Assembly (NCBI RefSeq): GCF_039531105.1
Contig: NZ_BAAAPK010000001.1
Span: forward strand, 2,666,001-2,730,000
DNA length: 64,000 nt
Origin: Microbacterium lacus
Lineage (GTDB): Bacteria; Actinomycetota; Actinomycetes; Actinomycetales; Microbacteriaceae
Direction: 5' to 3'
A program made the translations under genes and the position numbers. Each line of letters starts with the position of its first letter. The first letter of the stretch is position 1. Below, in pieces: positions 15,697-23,761 of this stretch. The notes beneath the pieces are model-generated. The model worked only from the letters and a program-made list of their open reading frames with translations, was not told the origin of the DNA and ran no database searches.

Positions 15697-15717
15697 GTGT
15701 ACAGGCGAGGCGTACAC
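15697..15717. promoter_or_regulatory. 21-bp operator candidate, copy 2 (GTGTACAG-N5-GCGTACAC)
   Basis: Second copy of the motif at 14572, here with perfect GTGTAC/GTACAC arms. It lies about 90 nt upstream of the XRE-cupin start, the position expected for autoregulation. Confidence 0.5.
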
Positions 15718-15806
15718 CGGTGGCCCGCCGTGCGCGGTAGCGTTGCCCATCACAGCCTCGCTTCGGGTTCACGAGGATGATCGAGTCTTTCGGGAGAGGG
15801 GGCGCC

Positions 15807-16511
15807 GTGGTCGCCGAAGACATCGGATCGCGCCTGCGGATCGCCCGGATGCAGCAGGGCATGAGCCTGCGCAGCGTCGCCGGAGCGCTCGGAGTCTCCG
15901 CAAGCCTGATCTCCCAGGTCGAGACCGGCAAGACCCAGCCGTCCGTGTCGACCCTGTATGCGCTGGTGACGCACCTGGGCATCTCGATCGACGAGCTCCT
16001 CGGTGTGACCGCGGCGCCGGCACCCGCGCAGCCCGACCTGGCCGATCCCGCACCGCTTCGCCCGGCATCCGGTGGGATCCCGGTTCAGCGTGGCGAGGAC
16101 AACGCCGTCCTGGAGATGGAGAACGGGGTGCGCTGGGAGCGCCTGGCTTCGGGTGCCGGTCCGGCGGACGCGATCCTCGTCACGTACGAACCGGGAGCAT
16201 CCAGCTCGATCGAGGGCAAGCTCATGCGGCACGCGGGCGTCGAGTACGCCTACATGCTCGAGGGCGAGCTGACCGTTCAGATCGACTTCGACACGTACAC
16301 GCTGCGCGGCGGTGACAGCCTGCACTTCGATTCAGTGAGACCTCACCTGTACTCCAACCGCACGGAGCGCATCGCTCGCGGGATCTGGTTCGTGGTGGGC
16401 CGGCGAGAGCACAACCAGACGATGCCCGCAGCGGACGGTGCCAATGTCGCGCCGCCCGGTTCGATGGGCTCCGCGGTGGACGTGCTGCGGGCGTTGGACG
16501 ACCTCGCCTGA
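15807..16511 (+). CDS. XRE-family regulator with C-terminal cupin domain
   Basis: 234 residues from GTG 15807, which has GGGAGAGGGG just upstream; an ATG at 15777 has no usable ribosome binding site. Helix-turn-helix at about 5-65 (IGSRLRIARMQQGMSLRSVA, VSASLISQVETGKTQPS). A linker leads to a cupin (about 110-205) with GVEYAYMLEGELTVQID and GGDSLHFDSVRPHLYSN, the two cupin motifs that bind a small ligand or metal. PuuR-type regulators of this build repress amine or amino-acid catabolic genes until the substrate appears. It likely controls the flanking catabolic genes through the 21-bp motif. Its stop directly abuts the convergent alcohol dehydrogenase gene. Confidence 0.9.
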   Translation: MVAEDIGSRLRIARMQQGMSLRSVAGALGVSASLISQVETGKTQPSVSTLYALVTHLGISIDELLGVTAAPAPAQPDLADPAPLRPASGGIPVQRGEDNAVLEMENGVRWERLASGAGPADAILVTYEPGASSSIEGKLMRHAGVEYAYMLEGELTVQIDFDTYTLRGGDSLHFDSVRPHLYSNRTERIARGIWFVVGRREHNQTMPAADGANVAPPGSMGSAVDVLRALDDLA

Positions 16512-17603
16512 TCAGCCTGTGCGGCGCGCGTGATCCGCGGGCCGTGGTTGATCCGCCCACGGATCGATCAGCGTCTTGACCTGACGCGATGCCCCGTCGA
16601 GCATGGGCCGCAGAGCGCCCTCCGCGACATGGGACAGCGGCAGCACCTCAGCGGCGATGTCCGTCCAGTCCTCGCGCGCCGCGAGCAGCTCCACGGCGCG
16701 GGGCAGGTCGTCGGCGATCGCGTGCGCGACGGTGCCGACGATCGTGTACTCCCGAAGGGTCCACGCACCCAGCGGAACCGGCACGTCACCGCGCTGGATG
16801 CCGACCGGGACGATGGTCGCACCGGGGTCGGCCGCCGCGAGCACGGCCTCGAGTCCCGCCGTCGAGCCGCTCACTTCGAACAGGACGTCGGCCTCCCAGC
16901 CGAGGCTCGACAGTGTGTCGCGGATACTCGTGCCGCCGGTCTCGAGGACCGCGGTGGCTCCGAGCGACCGAGCGAGATCCAGCCGCTCGGAGCTGCGGTC
17001 CACAGCCAGGACGCGTGCTCCCGTCGCCGCGGCGGCGTGGACGATGAACGCGCCGATGCCGCCGATGCCGACGATGACGGCATCCTGCCCCCGACTCAGC
17101 CCGCTGCGCGCGACGGCGTGTACGGCGATCGCCATCGGCTGCGCGAGCCCGAGGGTGTCGGCGGCGAGGCTCGCACCGCCGTCGAGCGTCGAGACGTCCC
17201 ACAGCGTCGAGGCGGGCACGGTGGCGAATCCGGCCAGCCCCCCGTCGACCTGAAGCCCCGCGGTCCGGTACACCCGGCACAGGTTCGTGCGCCCCGCGCG
17301 GCACGACTTGCACCGGCCGCAGGAGATGCCCGCGCCGCACACGACGGCGGCGCCGATCGGCAGGTCCACGCCCTCTCCCACGGCCTCGACCGTGCCGGCG
17401 AACTCGTGACCGAGCGTGACGGGGAGGACGGTGAGTACCGGTCCGCGCGAGTACTCCGTCGCATCGGAACCGCACACGCCGCATACCGCGACCCGGACGA
17501 GGACTTCTCCCGGACCCGGAGAACGGACCGGCCGAGACTCCACGCGGAGGTCGTCCGGCCCGTAGAGCACCGCGGCGGTCGTCGTGAGCGGGTGCCCGCT
17601 CAC
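16512..17603 (-). CDS. Zinc-dependent medium-chain alcohol dehydrogenase
   Basis: 363 residues from GTG 17603, which overlaps the Dabb stop (GTGA). Catalytic zinc residues: Cys in VCGVCGSD and the GHEFAGTVE motif. The structural zinc site is complete (CGRCKSCRAGRTNLC). The nucleotide fold is VIVGIGGIGAFIVHAAA followed by AVDRSSERL, where the Asp suggests NAD(H). It would oxidise an alcohol to a ketone or aldehyde. It is the last gene of amidohydrolase 3-Dabb-dehydrogenase, so it probably acts on a product of amidohydrolase 3. Confidence 0.9.
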   Translation of the reverse strand: MSGHPLTTTAAVLYGPDDLRVESRPVRSPGPGEVLVRVAVCGVCGSDATEYSRGPVLTVLPVTLGHEFAGTVEAVGEGVDLPIGAAVVCGAGISCGRCKSCRAGRTNLCRVYRTAGLQVDGGLAGFATVPASTLWDVSTLDGGASLAADTLGLAQPMAIAVHAVARSGLSRGQDAVIVGIGGIGAFIVHAAAATGARVLAVDRSSERLDLARSLGATAVLETGGTSIRDTLSSLGWEADVLFEVSGSTAGLEAVLAAADPGATIVPVGIQRGDVPVPLGAWTLREYTIVGTVAHAIADDLPRAVELLAAREDWTDIAAEVLPLSHVAEGALRPMLDGASRQVKTLIDPWADQPRPADHARRTG

Positions 17604-17941
17604 AGACTCGTCCCCGCGGGAACCTCGATCTGGGCGGCCTGGCGAGAGAGCACCATCGCGGTGAGGTGCTCGGCGTAGACCTGGGCGTGTGACGGCGCAT
17701 CGAGGTAGGCCGCAAGCCCCGCCTCGTCGTCCACGAGGGCCACGACGGCGAAGTCCGCCGGGCTCGGACGCAGGCGCAGGTTCGCCCCACACCGATACGC
17801 GCGGATCTCGGGGATCCCCGCCGCCATCGTCTCCAACGCGGCGACGAGCGCCTCGACGTCCCCCGCCGTCACCTCCGGCTTCCACTGGAACAGCGCGACG
17901 TGGAGGATCGCCGTTCGCGCGGGCGCCGCATCCGCCGTCAT
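17600..17941 (-). CDS. Dabb (stress-responsive alpha/beta-barrel) domain protein
   Basis: 113 residues. HVALFQWKPEVTAGDVEALVAALETM, FAVVALVDDEAGLAAYLDAPSHAQV and a C-terminal strand are the Dabb/dimeric ferredoxin-like fold, in which a strand-1 His (here in LHVALFQW) and the HAQV region line a pocket. Such small proteins serve as cyclases, decarboxylases or unknown helpers. Start and stop both overlap neighbours (ATGA, GTGA), so it is tightly coupled to amidohydrolase 3 and the dehydrogenase. Specific function unknown. Confidence 0.85.
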   Translation of the reverse strand: MTADAAPARTAILHVALFQWKPEVTAGDVEALVAALETMAAGIPEIRAYRCGANLRLRPSPADFAVVALVDDEAGLAAYLDAPSHAQVYAEHLTAMVLSRQAAQIEVPAGTSL

Positions 17942-19404
17942 TCGCTGCCCTGCGCGACGACGTGCGCGTCGCCCTCGGTGTACTTGTACGGGTTCTCGAT
18001 CTCCTCGTCGGGGGCGAGCTCGGGGTGCATGCCGTCCTGCCAGGCCTGTTCGCCCAGCTGCGAGCGGACGTACTCGACGGATGCCGCCACCGTGTCGCGG
18101 ATCGGTGCCAACGGCAGCCCGATGCGGGCGCCCTGATACTTCACCACGCGGCCGTTCACGACGACCGAGTGCACATCCGCCGTGCCCGCCTGGTAGACGA
18201 CGTGCGCGTAGGGGTGCAGGATCGGCGTCATCGCCGGGGACTCGTCGTTCTTGATGAGCACGAGGTCGGCGCGCTTGCCTGGGGTGATCGAGCCGATCGT
18301 GTCCTCCATGCCGAGGGATTTCGCCCCGCCCATCGTCGCCATGTGCAGCACATCCTCGGCGCGGAGGCGATTCGCCACGATCGTCTCACCGCGCGCCTGG
18401 GCCTCGAGGTGGTCGCGTGACCGGTCGGCGCTGAGTGTCGCGCGCATCGCGGAGAAGAAGTCCGCGCTCCACCACACGCTCGTGTCCATCGACAGCGACG
18501 CGGGGATCCCGTATTTGCGGATCGCCCAGCTCGACGGGTAGCCCTGTCCTGCGCTCTGCTCCGACTCCGTGGCGACCGAGACCGTGCCGCCGGTCGCAGC
18601 GATCTTCTGATAGCTCTGCGGGTTGAGCGAACTCGAGTGCACGTAGCAGATCTCCGGCGTCATGAAGCCCGCGTCGTACATCTGAGTGATCGCGGTGTCC
18701 GTCGTCGCGCCCCAGACGCCGGCATGCGTGGTGACGCGCAGTCCGAGCTCCCGTGCCGCCTCGAACGCGCCGCGTTCGGGGAACTCCGGCGCGCCGGGCA
18801 CGTCGAAGGCCAGCTGAAGACCGAGCATGTCGTTCGGCGCATTGAAGTTCTTCGTCACGAAGTCGCGGAACTCGGGACTGTTCGCCCATTCCCACGGAGC
18901 GCCGAGATAGTTGCCGTAGCCGAGCACGAAACGTCCCGGGATCTCCCGGAAGGCCTGGAGTGCCGCCTCGCCGTACTCCGGCGTGCGCAACCCGTGCGAC
19001 CAGTCCAGCGTGGTCGTCACCCCGGTGTCCACGGACTCGAGCGCGCTGAGCAGATTGCCGGCGTAGATGTCCTCCGGTCGGAAGACCTGTCCCCAGTTCA
19101 AGTAATAGAAGACGAAGTACTGGCTCAGCGCCCAGTCGCCGCCGTAGCCGCGCAGGGCCGTCTGCCACATGTGGCGATGAGTGTCGATGAATCCCGGGGT
19201 GATGATGCCGCCGCTCGCGTCGATCTCGAGCGTCCCCTCGGGGACCTCCAGGTCCTGGCCGACGGCGGCGATGTCCGAGCCGATCACCAGGACATCGGCG
19301 TCCTCCAGGACGCCCGCGGAGTCCATCGTGATCACGGTGGCGCCGCGGAAGACGAACGGCCGGTCTTCGGCGAACTGATCGTGGTGGGGTGCTGGTGCGT
19401 TCAT
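17938..19404 (-). CDS. Amidohydrolase (MtaD/TRZ-ATZ-like), paralogue 3
   Basis: 488 residues. Metal motif IDTHRHMWQTALRG (H76, H78), then His in VTTHAGVWG and YVHSSS, Asp in LSMDTSVWWSAD. As in the other two paralogues the deaminase xxE after the strand-5 His is absent (HAGV), and the segment after the Asp is the most divergent of the three. The C-terminal GSITPGKRADLVLIK closes the fold. GAGGAG is well placed before ATG 19404. First gene of a three-gene operon, divergent from a second ketopantoate-reductase-like gene. Confidence 0.87.
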   Translation of the reverse strand: MNAPAPHHDQFAEDRPFVFRGATVITMDSAGVLEDADVLVIGSDIAAVGQDLEVPEGTLEIDASGGIITPGFIDTHRHMWQTALRGYGGDWALSQYFVFYYLNWGQVFRPEDIYAGNLLSALESVDTGVTTTLDWSHGLRTPEYGEAALQAFREIPGRFVLGYGNYLGAPWEWANSPEFRDFVTKNFNAPNDMLGLQLAFDVPGAPEFPERGAFEAARELGLRVTTHAGVWGATTDTAITQMYDAGFMTPEICYVHSSSLNPQSYQKIAATGGTVSVATESEQSAGQGYPSSWAIRKYGIPASLSMDTSVWWSADFFSAMRATLSADRSRDHLEAQARGETIVANRLRAEDVLHMATMGGAKSLGMEDTIGSITPGKRADLVLIKNDESPAMTPILHPYAHVVYQAGTADVHSVVVNGRVVKYQGARIGLPLAPIRDTVAASVEYVRSQLGEQAWQDGMHPELAPDEEIENPYKYTEGDAHVVAQGSE

Positions 19405-19424
19405 GTGTTCTCCTCATTGAGACT

Positions 19425-19532
19425 GTTCAGTTTTGGTTTACACTCTCACTCGTCACGCCGCGAAAATCAAGATGTCTGTGAATAGATCGCGGATGAATCT
19501 CGACATTTCGCACCGTCGTGTAAACGAATACT
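19425..19532. promoter_or_regulatory. Pair of inverted GTGTAAAC elements in the divergent intergenic region
   Basis: GTGTAAACGAATACT on the plus strand (19518-19532) and GTGTAAACCAAAACT on the minus strand (19440-19426) share 13 of 15 bases and point toward the two divergent genes, amidohydrolase 3 and ketopantoate-reductase paralogue 2. They may be paired operators or matching promoter elements. They share GTGTA with the 21-bp motif at 14572 and 15697, but not its second half. Confidence 0.3.
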
Positions 19533-19545
19533 CTAGGAGCGCTTC

Positions 19546-20565
19546 ATGACCGCACCCCGCGTCGCCGTCCTCGGATCCGGCGCGAACGGCTCCTCGATCG
19601 GCGCGGACCTCGTCGATGCCGGCGTCGACGTCACGCTCGTCGAGCAGTGGCCGGCGCACGTCGAGGCGATCCGTGCGGACGGGCTCACCATCATCCAGCC
19701 GCACGGCGCCCGCACCGTGCATCCGCGGACGCTGCACCTGTGCCAGGTCGCCGAGGAGCGGCATCCGTTCGACGTCGTCCTCATCGTGATGAAGGCCTAT
19801 GACACGCGATGGGCGGCGGAGCTCATCGGCTCGGCGCTCGCGCCGGACGGCGTGGTCGCGGCCGTCCAGAATGGACTGACCACCGATGCCGTCGCGCGAG
19901 CGGTCGGCGAGCATCGCACGGTCGGCACCGTGATCGAGGTGTCGGCGACGATGACCGAGCCTGGCGTCGTTCACCGGCACACCCCGCCGCCGCGTTCGTG
20001 GTTCGCCGTCGACGCGGGGGCGCGCGGAGATCGGGTCGCCGACCTTCTTGCGCACGCGGGAACGGTCGCGCGGTTCGCGGACATCGCCTCGGCGAAGTGG
20101 ATGAAGCTCGTCAGCAACGCGTCGGTGCTCGTGCCCACCGCGCTGCTGGGCGCCCCCATGCTCGACGCGATCGGGGTGCCGGGCATGCGGGCGACGATGC
20201 GGGATGCCGGCCGCGAGGCGCTCGCCGTGGGGCGAGCACGCGGTCATCGGATGCTGCCGATCTTCGGTCTCGAAGACTCCGACCTCACCGAGTCCGATGA
20301 GGTCGTGGATCGCATGTTGGACATCCTGTACGACCGGTTCGTCGTCGCGGGAGCGACGACGACGGTCCTGCAGGACTGGAGCAAGGGCCGCCGCAGCGAA
20401 GCGGAGGACATCAACGGACTGATCGCCGCCGAGGGCGCGCGCCTGGGGGTCCCGACCCCGGTCAACGCCGAGATCGTGCGCCTCGCCCGCGCTGTCGAGC
20501 GCGGAGAACTCGAGCCGGGACCCTCGGTCGCGCCGGCGCTCACCGGCGCGACCTCAGATCAGTAG
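19546..20565 (+). CDS. Ketopantoate reductase (PanE/ApbA) family protein, paralogue 2
   Basis: 339 residues. VAVLGSGANGSSIGADL is the nucleotide site; VKAYDTRW in paralogue 1 is MKAYDTRW here; ASAKWMKLVSNAS carries the catalytic Lys, and SEAEDINGLIAAEG the Glu/Asn-Gly pair. TAGGAG lies 7 nt before the ATG. It is paralogous to 14622-15668 along its whole length and has the same divergent partner type, so the pair arose by module duplication or parallel recruitment. Its last 7 bases overlap the 3' end of the convergent NAD(P)-binding protein gene. Confidence 0.87.
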   Translation: MTAPRVAVLGSGANGSSIGADLVDAGVDVTLVEQWPAHVEAIRADGLTIIQPHGARTVHPRTLHLCQVAEERHPFDVVLIVMKAYDTRWAAELIGSALAPDGVVAAVQNGLTTDAVARAVGEHRTVGTVIEVSATMTEPGVVHRHTPPPRSWFAVDAGARGDRVADLLAHAGTVARFADIASAKWMKLVSNASVLVPTALLGAPMLDAIGVPGMRATMRDAGREALAVGRARGHRMLPIFGLEDSDLTESDEVVDRMLDILYDRFVVAGATTTVLQDWSKGRRSEAEDINGLIAAEGARLGVPTPVNAEIVRLARAVERGELEPGPSVAPALTGATSDQ

Positions 20566-21200
20566 CCGACGGTGAAGCGCTCGCGGGAGTGCTTCGGGTT
20601 CTCGATCTCGTCGAGGACTGCGACCGCGAAGTCCGGCCCGGAGATGTAGGACTCGCCCTCGGCGTCGGTGACGATCACTTCGCCGCCGTCGCGGTACGTC
20701 CCGGTGCGCTCCCCCGGGTTCCATGCGCCGAAGCCGCCGGCGGGGTGGATGTAGAACCAGTCGTGTCCGTGGTCGTTGCGCTGCAGATCCTCGAGGATGT
20801 CGATCGCCTCGAGCGCCTCGGGCTTGTACTCCTCGGTGAAGGACGGCTGGTCGATCACACGCTCGCCGCCGGGGGCGACGAGGCTGCCCCCGGCACCGCC
20901 CACGACGCCGATGCGCACGGTCGGCGGCAGTGCCGCGACCAGCTCGGCGACGCCCTCGCGGACCTTGCCCAGCATGTCCCCGCGCGCCGGCACGGTCGAG
21001 ATCACGACATCGACGCCCTCGAGCTCTGCCACGAGACCCGGGACGTCCAGCAGCGTGCCCTCGATGTACGTGGCGTGCTCGACGCGCTCGGCCGGAACGG
21101 AGCGGGCGACGGAGACCGCGGTGTGCCCGCGACGCACCGCCTCGGTGACGATGTGGCTACCGGCGTAGCCGGTTCCTCCGATGACGGCGATACGGGTCAT
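20559..21200 (-). CDS. NAD(P)-binding (NmrA/atypical SDR) protein
   Basis: 213 residues. IAVIGGTGYAGSHIVTEAVRRGH is the GxxGxxG nucleotide site of atypical short-chain dehydrogenases, followed by VDVVISTVPARGD and VGVVGGAGGSLVAPGG. DWFYIHPAGGFGAW and YRDGGEVIVTDAEG match the YwnB/NmrA-like group, which includes flavin-reductase-like and redox-sensing members. The catalytic role is not defined. The gene marks the border between the catabolic island and the housekeeping block; membership of the island is uncertain. Confidence 0.82.
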   Translation of the reverse strand: MTRIAVIGGTGYAGSHIVTEAVRRGHTAVSVARSVPAERVEHATYIEGTLLDVPGLVAELEGVDVVISTVPARGDMLGKVREGVAELVAALPPTVRIGVVGGAGGSLVAPGGERVIDQPSFTEEYKPEALEAIDILEDLQRNDHGHDWFYIHPAGGFGAWNPGERTGTYRDGGEVIVTDAEGESYISGPDFAVAVLDEIENPKHSRERFTVGY

Positions 21201-21276
21201 GCTGTTCCTTTCGACGGGGTTGAGGAGAGCAAGCGCACCGCCGCGCGATTCATTCCCTCGAATGCAGCGCGACGTC

Positions 21277-22269
21277 TCACTCCGCGCGGGCGGCCCGGAG
21301 CGTGGACACCTGGTACAGCGCGACCGACGCGGCGATCCCTGCGTTGAGCGACTCGGTGGCCGCGTCGATCGGGATCGACACGATCTGGTCGCACGTCTCG
21401 CCGACGAGCCGCGAGAGCCCCTTGCCCTCCGAGCCGACGACGATCACGACCGGGCGATCGGCCAGCTGCAGAGCGGGAAGCGAGACGTCTCCCCCGCCGT
21501 CCAGTCCCAGGACGAACACGCCCTGCTTCTTGAACTCCTTGAGCGTGGAGGTCAGGTTCGGAGCGATCGCGACGGGGATGCGCGCGGCAGCCCCGGCGCT
21601 CGTCTTCCATGCCGCGCTGTTCACGCTCGCGGACCGTCGCTGCGGGAGGATGACGCCGTTCCCGCCGAAGGCTCCGGTCGAGCGGATGATCGCCCCGAGG
21701 TTGCGGGGATCCGTGATGCCGTCCAGCGCCACGAACAGCGGCGTGCGGCCCTGGTCGATCACCTGCTCCAGGAGATCCTGCGGGTGGGCGTACTCGTACG
21801 GCGGCACCTTGAGGGCGACCCCCTGGTGCACGCCGTCGAAGCCCGCCATGCGGTCGAGCTCGGGGCGGGTCACCTCCATGACGGGGATGCCGCGATGCGT
21901 GGCGATCGAGAGCATCTCCTTCACGCGGTCATCCATCTCCACGCGCTGCGCGATGTAGAACGCCGTCGCGGGGATCTTCGCGCGCAGGGCTTCCAGCACG
22001 GAATTGCGTCCGGTGACCACCTCGGTGTCGTCGTCCTTCTTCGCCGCGCGCGGCCGGGACTGCGGCTGGCCGGCCGGCTTGCCCTTGCCCCCGGCGGCGG
22101 CATAGCGCTCGGCCGCGGCCTTGCGCTTGCCCGCCGGGTGCCACGCGCGGTCCTCGGCCTTCGGCGTGGGTCCCCGACCTTCGAGCGAGCGCTTGTTCTT
22201 GCCGCCCGTGCCCTTCGTGGGGCCCTTCTTGCCCTTGCTGGCGCCTGGGCGCCCCGGCTTACCGGCCAT
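21277..22269 (-). CDS. rlmB: 23S rRNA (guanosine-2'-O-)-methyltransferase, RlmB/TrmH family
   Basis: 330 residues. A Lys/Gly-rich basic N-terminal extension (about 1-80, likely disordered and RNA-binding) precedes a substrate-binding domain (VVTGRNSVLEALRA) and the SpoU knotted methyltransferase domain: LDGITDPRNLGAIIRSTGAF, VVGSEGKGLSRLV, and ESLNAGIAASVALYQ. These are motifs 1-3 of the family, where SAM binds in the trefoil knot. It methylates a guanosine of 23S rRNA (G2251 in E. coli). The start overlaps the cysS end by 11 nt, the usual actinobacterial order cysS-rlmB. Confidence 0.93.
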   Translation of the reverse strand: MAGKPGRPGASKGKKGPTKGTGGKNKRSLEGRGPTPKAEDRAWHPAGKRKAAAERYAAAGGKGKPAGQPQSRPRAAKKDDDTEVVTGRNSVLEALRAKIPATAFYIAQRVEMDDRVKEMLSIATHRGIPVMEVTRPELDRMAGFDGVHQGVALKVPPYEYAHPQDLLEQVIDQGRTPLFVALDGITDPRNLGAIIRSTGAFGGNGVILPQRRSASVNSAAWKTSAGAAARIPVAIAPNLTSTLKEFKKQGVFVLGLDGGGDVSLPALQLADRPVVIVVGSEGKGLSRLVGETCDQIVSIPIDAATESLNAGIAASVALYQVSTLRAARAE

Positions 22270-23680
22270 GAATACTCCAATGGGTCTGATCGTTCGTGTC
22301 TTCGAGCGTGATGCCCGCAGCTGTCAGCGCGTCGCGGATGCGATCGGCCGCAGCCCAGTCCTTGTCCGCCCGAGCGGCGGCGCGCTGCCCGATCAGGCTC
22401 TGCACGAGCGCGTCGAGCGCGAGAGCCTCAGCCCCCTGCGGGGCGTTCCACGTGGCATCCAGCGGGTCGATCCCGAGGATGCCGGTCATCACGGCGACGT
22501 CGGCGAACGCCGTCCGCACGGCGTCGAGGTCGCGGTCGTCCAGCGCGGTGTTGCCGGCACGCACCGTCTCGTGCAGCACGGCCAGCGCCTGCGGCACCCC
22601 CAGGTCGTCGTCCATCGCGATGGCGAAGCGCTCCGGAACCGCGGCGTCGATGCGGACGTCCTCGGACTCGTCCTGCAGGGCGCGCACCGCACGCTCGAGG
22701 AACGCGCGGATGCGTCCGAGGGCTGCTTCGGCCTCGTCGAAGGAGGAGCCGGAGAGGTCCAGGCTCGAGCGGTAGTGGGCTGCGGCGAGCGCGTAGCGCA
22801 CGACGAGCGGGTCGCGCGCGGCGAGCACGTCGTGGGCGAGCAGGAAGTTGCCGAGCGATTTCGACATCTTCTGGTCGCCGACGGTCACGAGACCGTTGTG
22901 CACCCAGTAGCGCGCGAACGGGTCGCCCGCGGCGGTGGACTGCGCGAGTTCGTTCTCGTGATGGGGGAAGCGCAGGTCCAGCCCCCCGCCGTGGATGTCG
23001 AACTCCGCGCCCAGGTAGCGCCGCGACATCGCCGAGCACTCGATGTGCCAGCCGGGCCGCCCGGGTCCCCACGGCGATTCCCACCTCGCACTGTCGGGCT
23101 CGTCGTCCTTCGCACCCTTCCACAGGGCGAAGTCGCGTGGGTCGCGCTTACCGCGGGGGTCGGCATCCGCCGCCGGCTCCATCGCGTCGAGCGATTGGCG
23201 CGTGAGGACGCCGTACCCGCCCCACGAGCGGACGTCGAAGTACACGTCGCCCTGTGCGGCGTAGGCGTGGCCGGCGTCGATCAGCCGCGTGATGAGCTCC
23301 TGCATCTGCGGGATCGAGGCGGTGGCGCGCGGCTCGTACGTCGGCGGGAGGATCCCGATCGCAGAGTAGGCGCGGGTGAACTCCTGCTCCATGCGATAGG
23401 CCAGCGCCCACCAGGGCTCACTGTCGGTCGCGTTCGCGAGCACCTTGTCGTCGATGTCGGTGACGTTGCGGACGAACGTGACGCGCCCGAATCGGTGCGC
23501 GAGCCACCGGCGCAGGAGGTCGAAGCTCAATGCGCCGCGCAGGTGCCCGATGTGCGGGCCGGACTGCACGGTCGGGCCGCACACGTAGACCGTGACGTTC
23601 GAGGGGTCCATCGGCACGAAGTCGCGCAACGCCTGCGTCTTGGTGTCGTAGAGCCGCACGGGCCGGGTACCGGGTGTCAC
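22259..23680 (-). CDS. cysS: Cysteine--tRNA ligase
   Basis: 473 residues, the normal length. HIGH signature GPHIGHLRGALSFD, zinc Cys in VYVCGPTVQ, ECSAMSRRYLG and HHENELAQS, and KMSKS signature DQKMSKSLGN are all present. It charges tRNA-Cys with cysteine in the cytoplasm. The start is GTG. The MshC paralogue of mycothiol synthesis is similar, but length and position next to rlmB and ispDF favour cysS. The plus-strand EamA/GNAT pair separates it from ispDF. Confidence 0.95.
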   Translation of the reverse strand: MTPGTRPVRLYDTKTQALRDFVPMDPSNVTVYVCGPTVQSGPHIGHLRGALSFDLLRRWLAHRFGRVTFVRNVTDIDDKVLANATDSEPWWALAYRMEQEFTRAYSAIGILPPTYEPRATASIPQMQELITRLIDAGHAYAAQGDVYFDVRSWGGYGVLTRQSLDAMEPAADADPRGKRDPRDFALWKGAKDDEPDSARWESPWGPGRPGWHIECSAMSRRYLGAEFDIHGGGLDLRFPHHENELAQSTAAGDPFARYWVHNGLVTVGDQKMSKSLGNFLLAHDVLAARDPLVVRYALAAAHYRSSLDLSGSSFDEAEAALGRIRAFLERAVRALQDESEDVRIDAAVPERFAIAMDDDLGVPQALAVLHETVRAGNTALDDRDLDAVRTAFADVAVMTGILGIDPLDATWNAPQGAEALALDALVQSLIGQRAAARADKDWAAADRIRDALTAAGITLEDTNDQTHWSIHGR

Positions 23681-23761
23681 CGCACCAGCCTACCGGCGGG
23701 GCCTGGGCATGCCCCGGTCGGCACAGGGGTCGCTTCACGATAGAACTGGAGGGTGCTGCAC

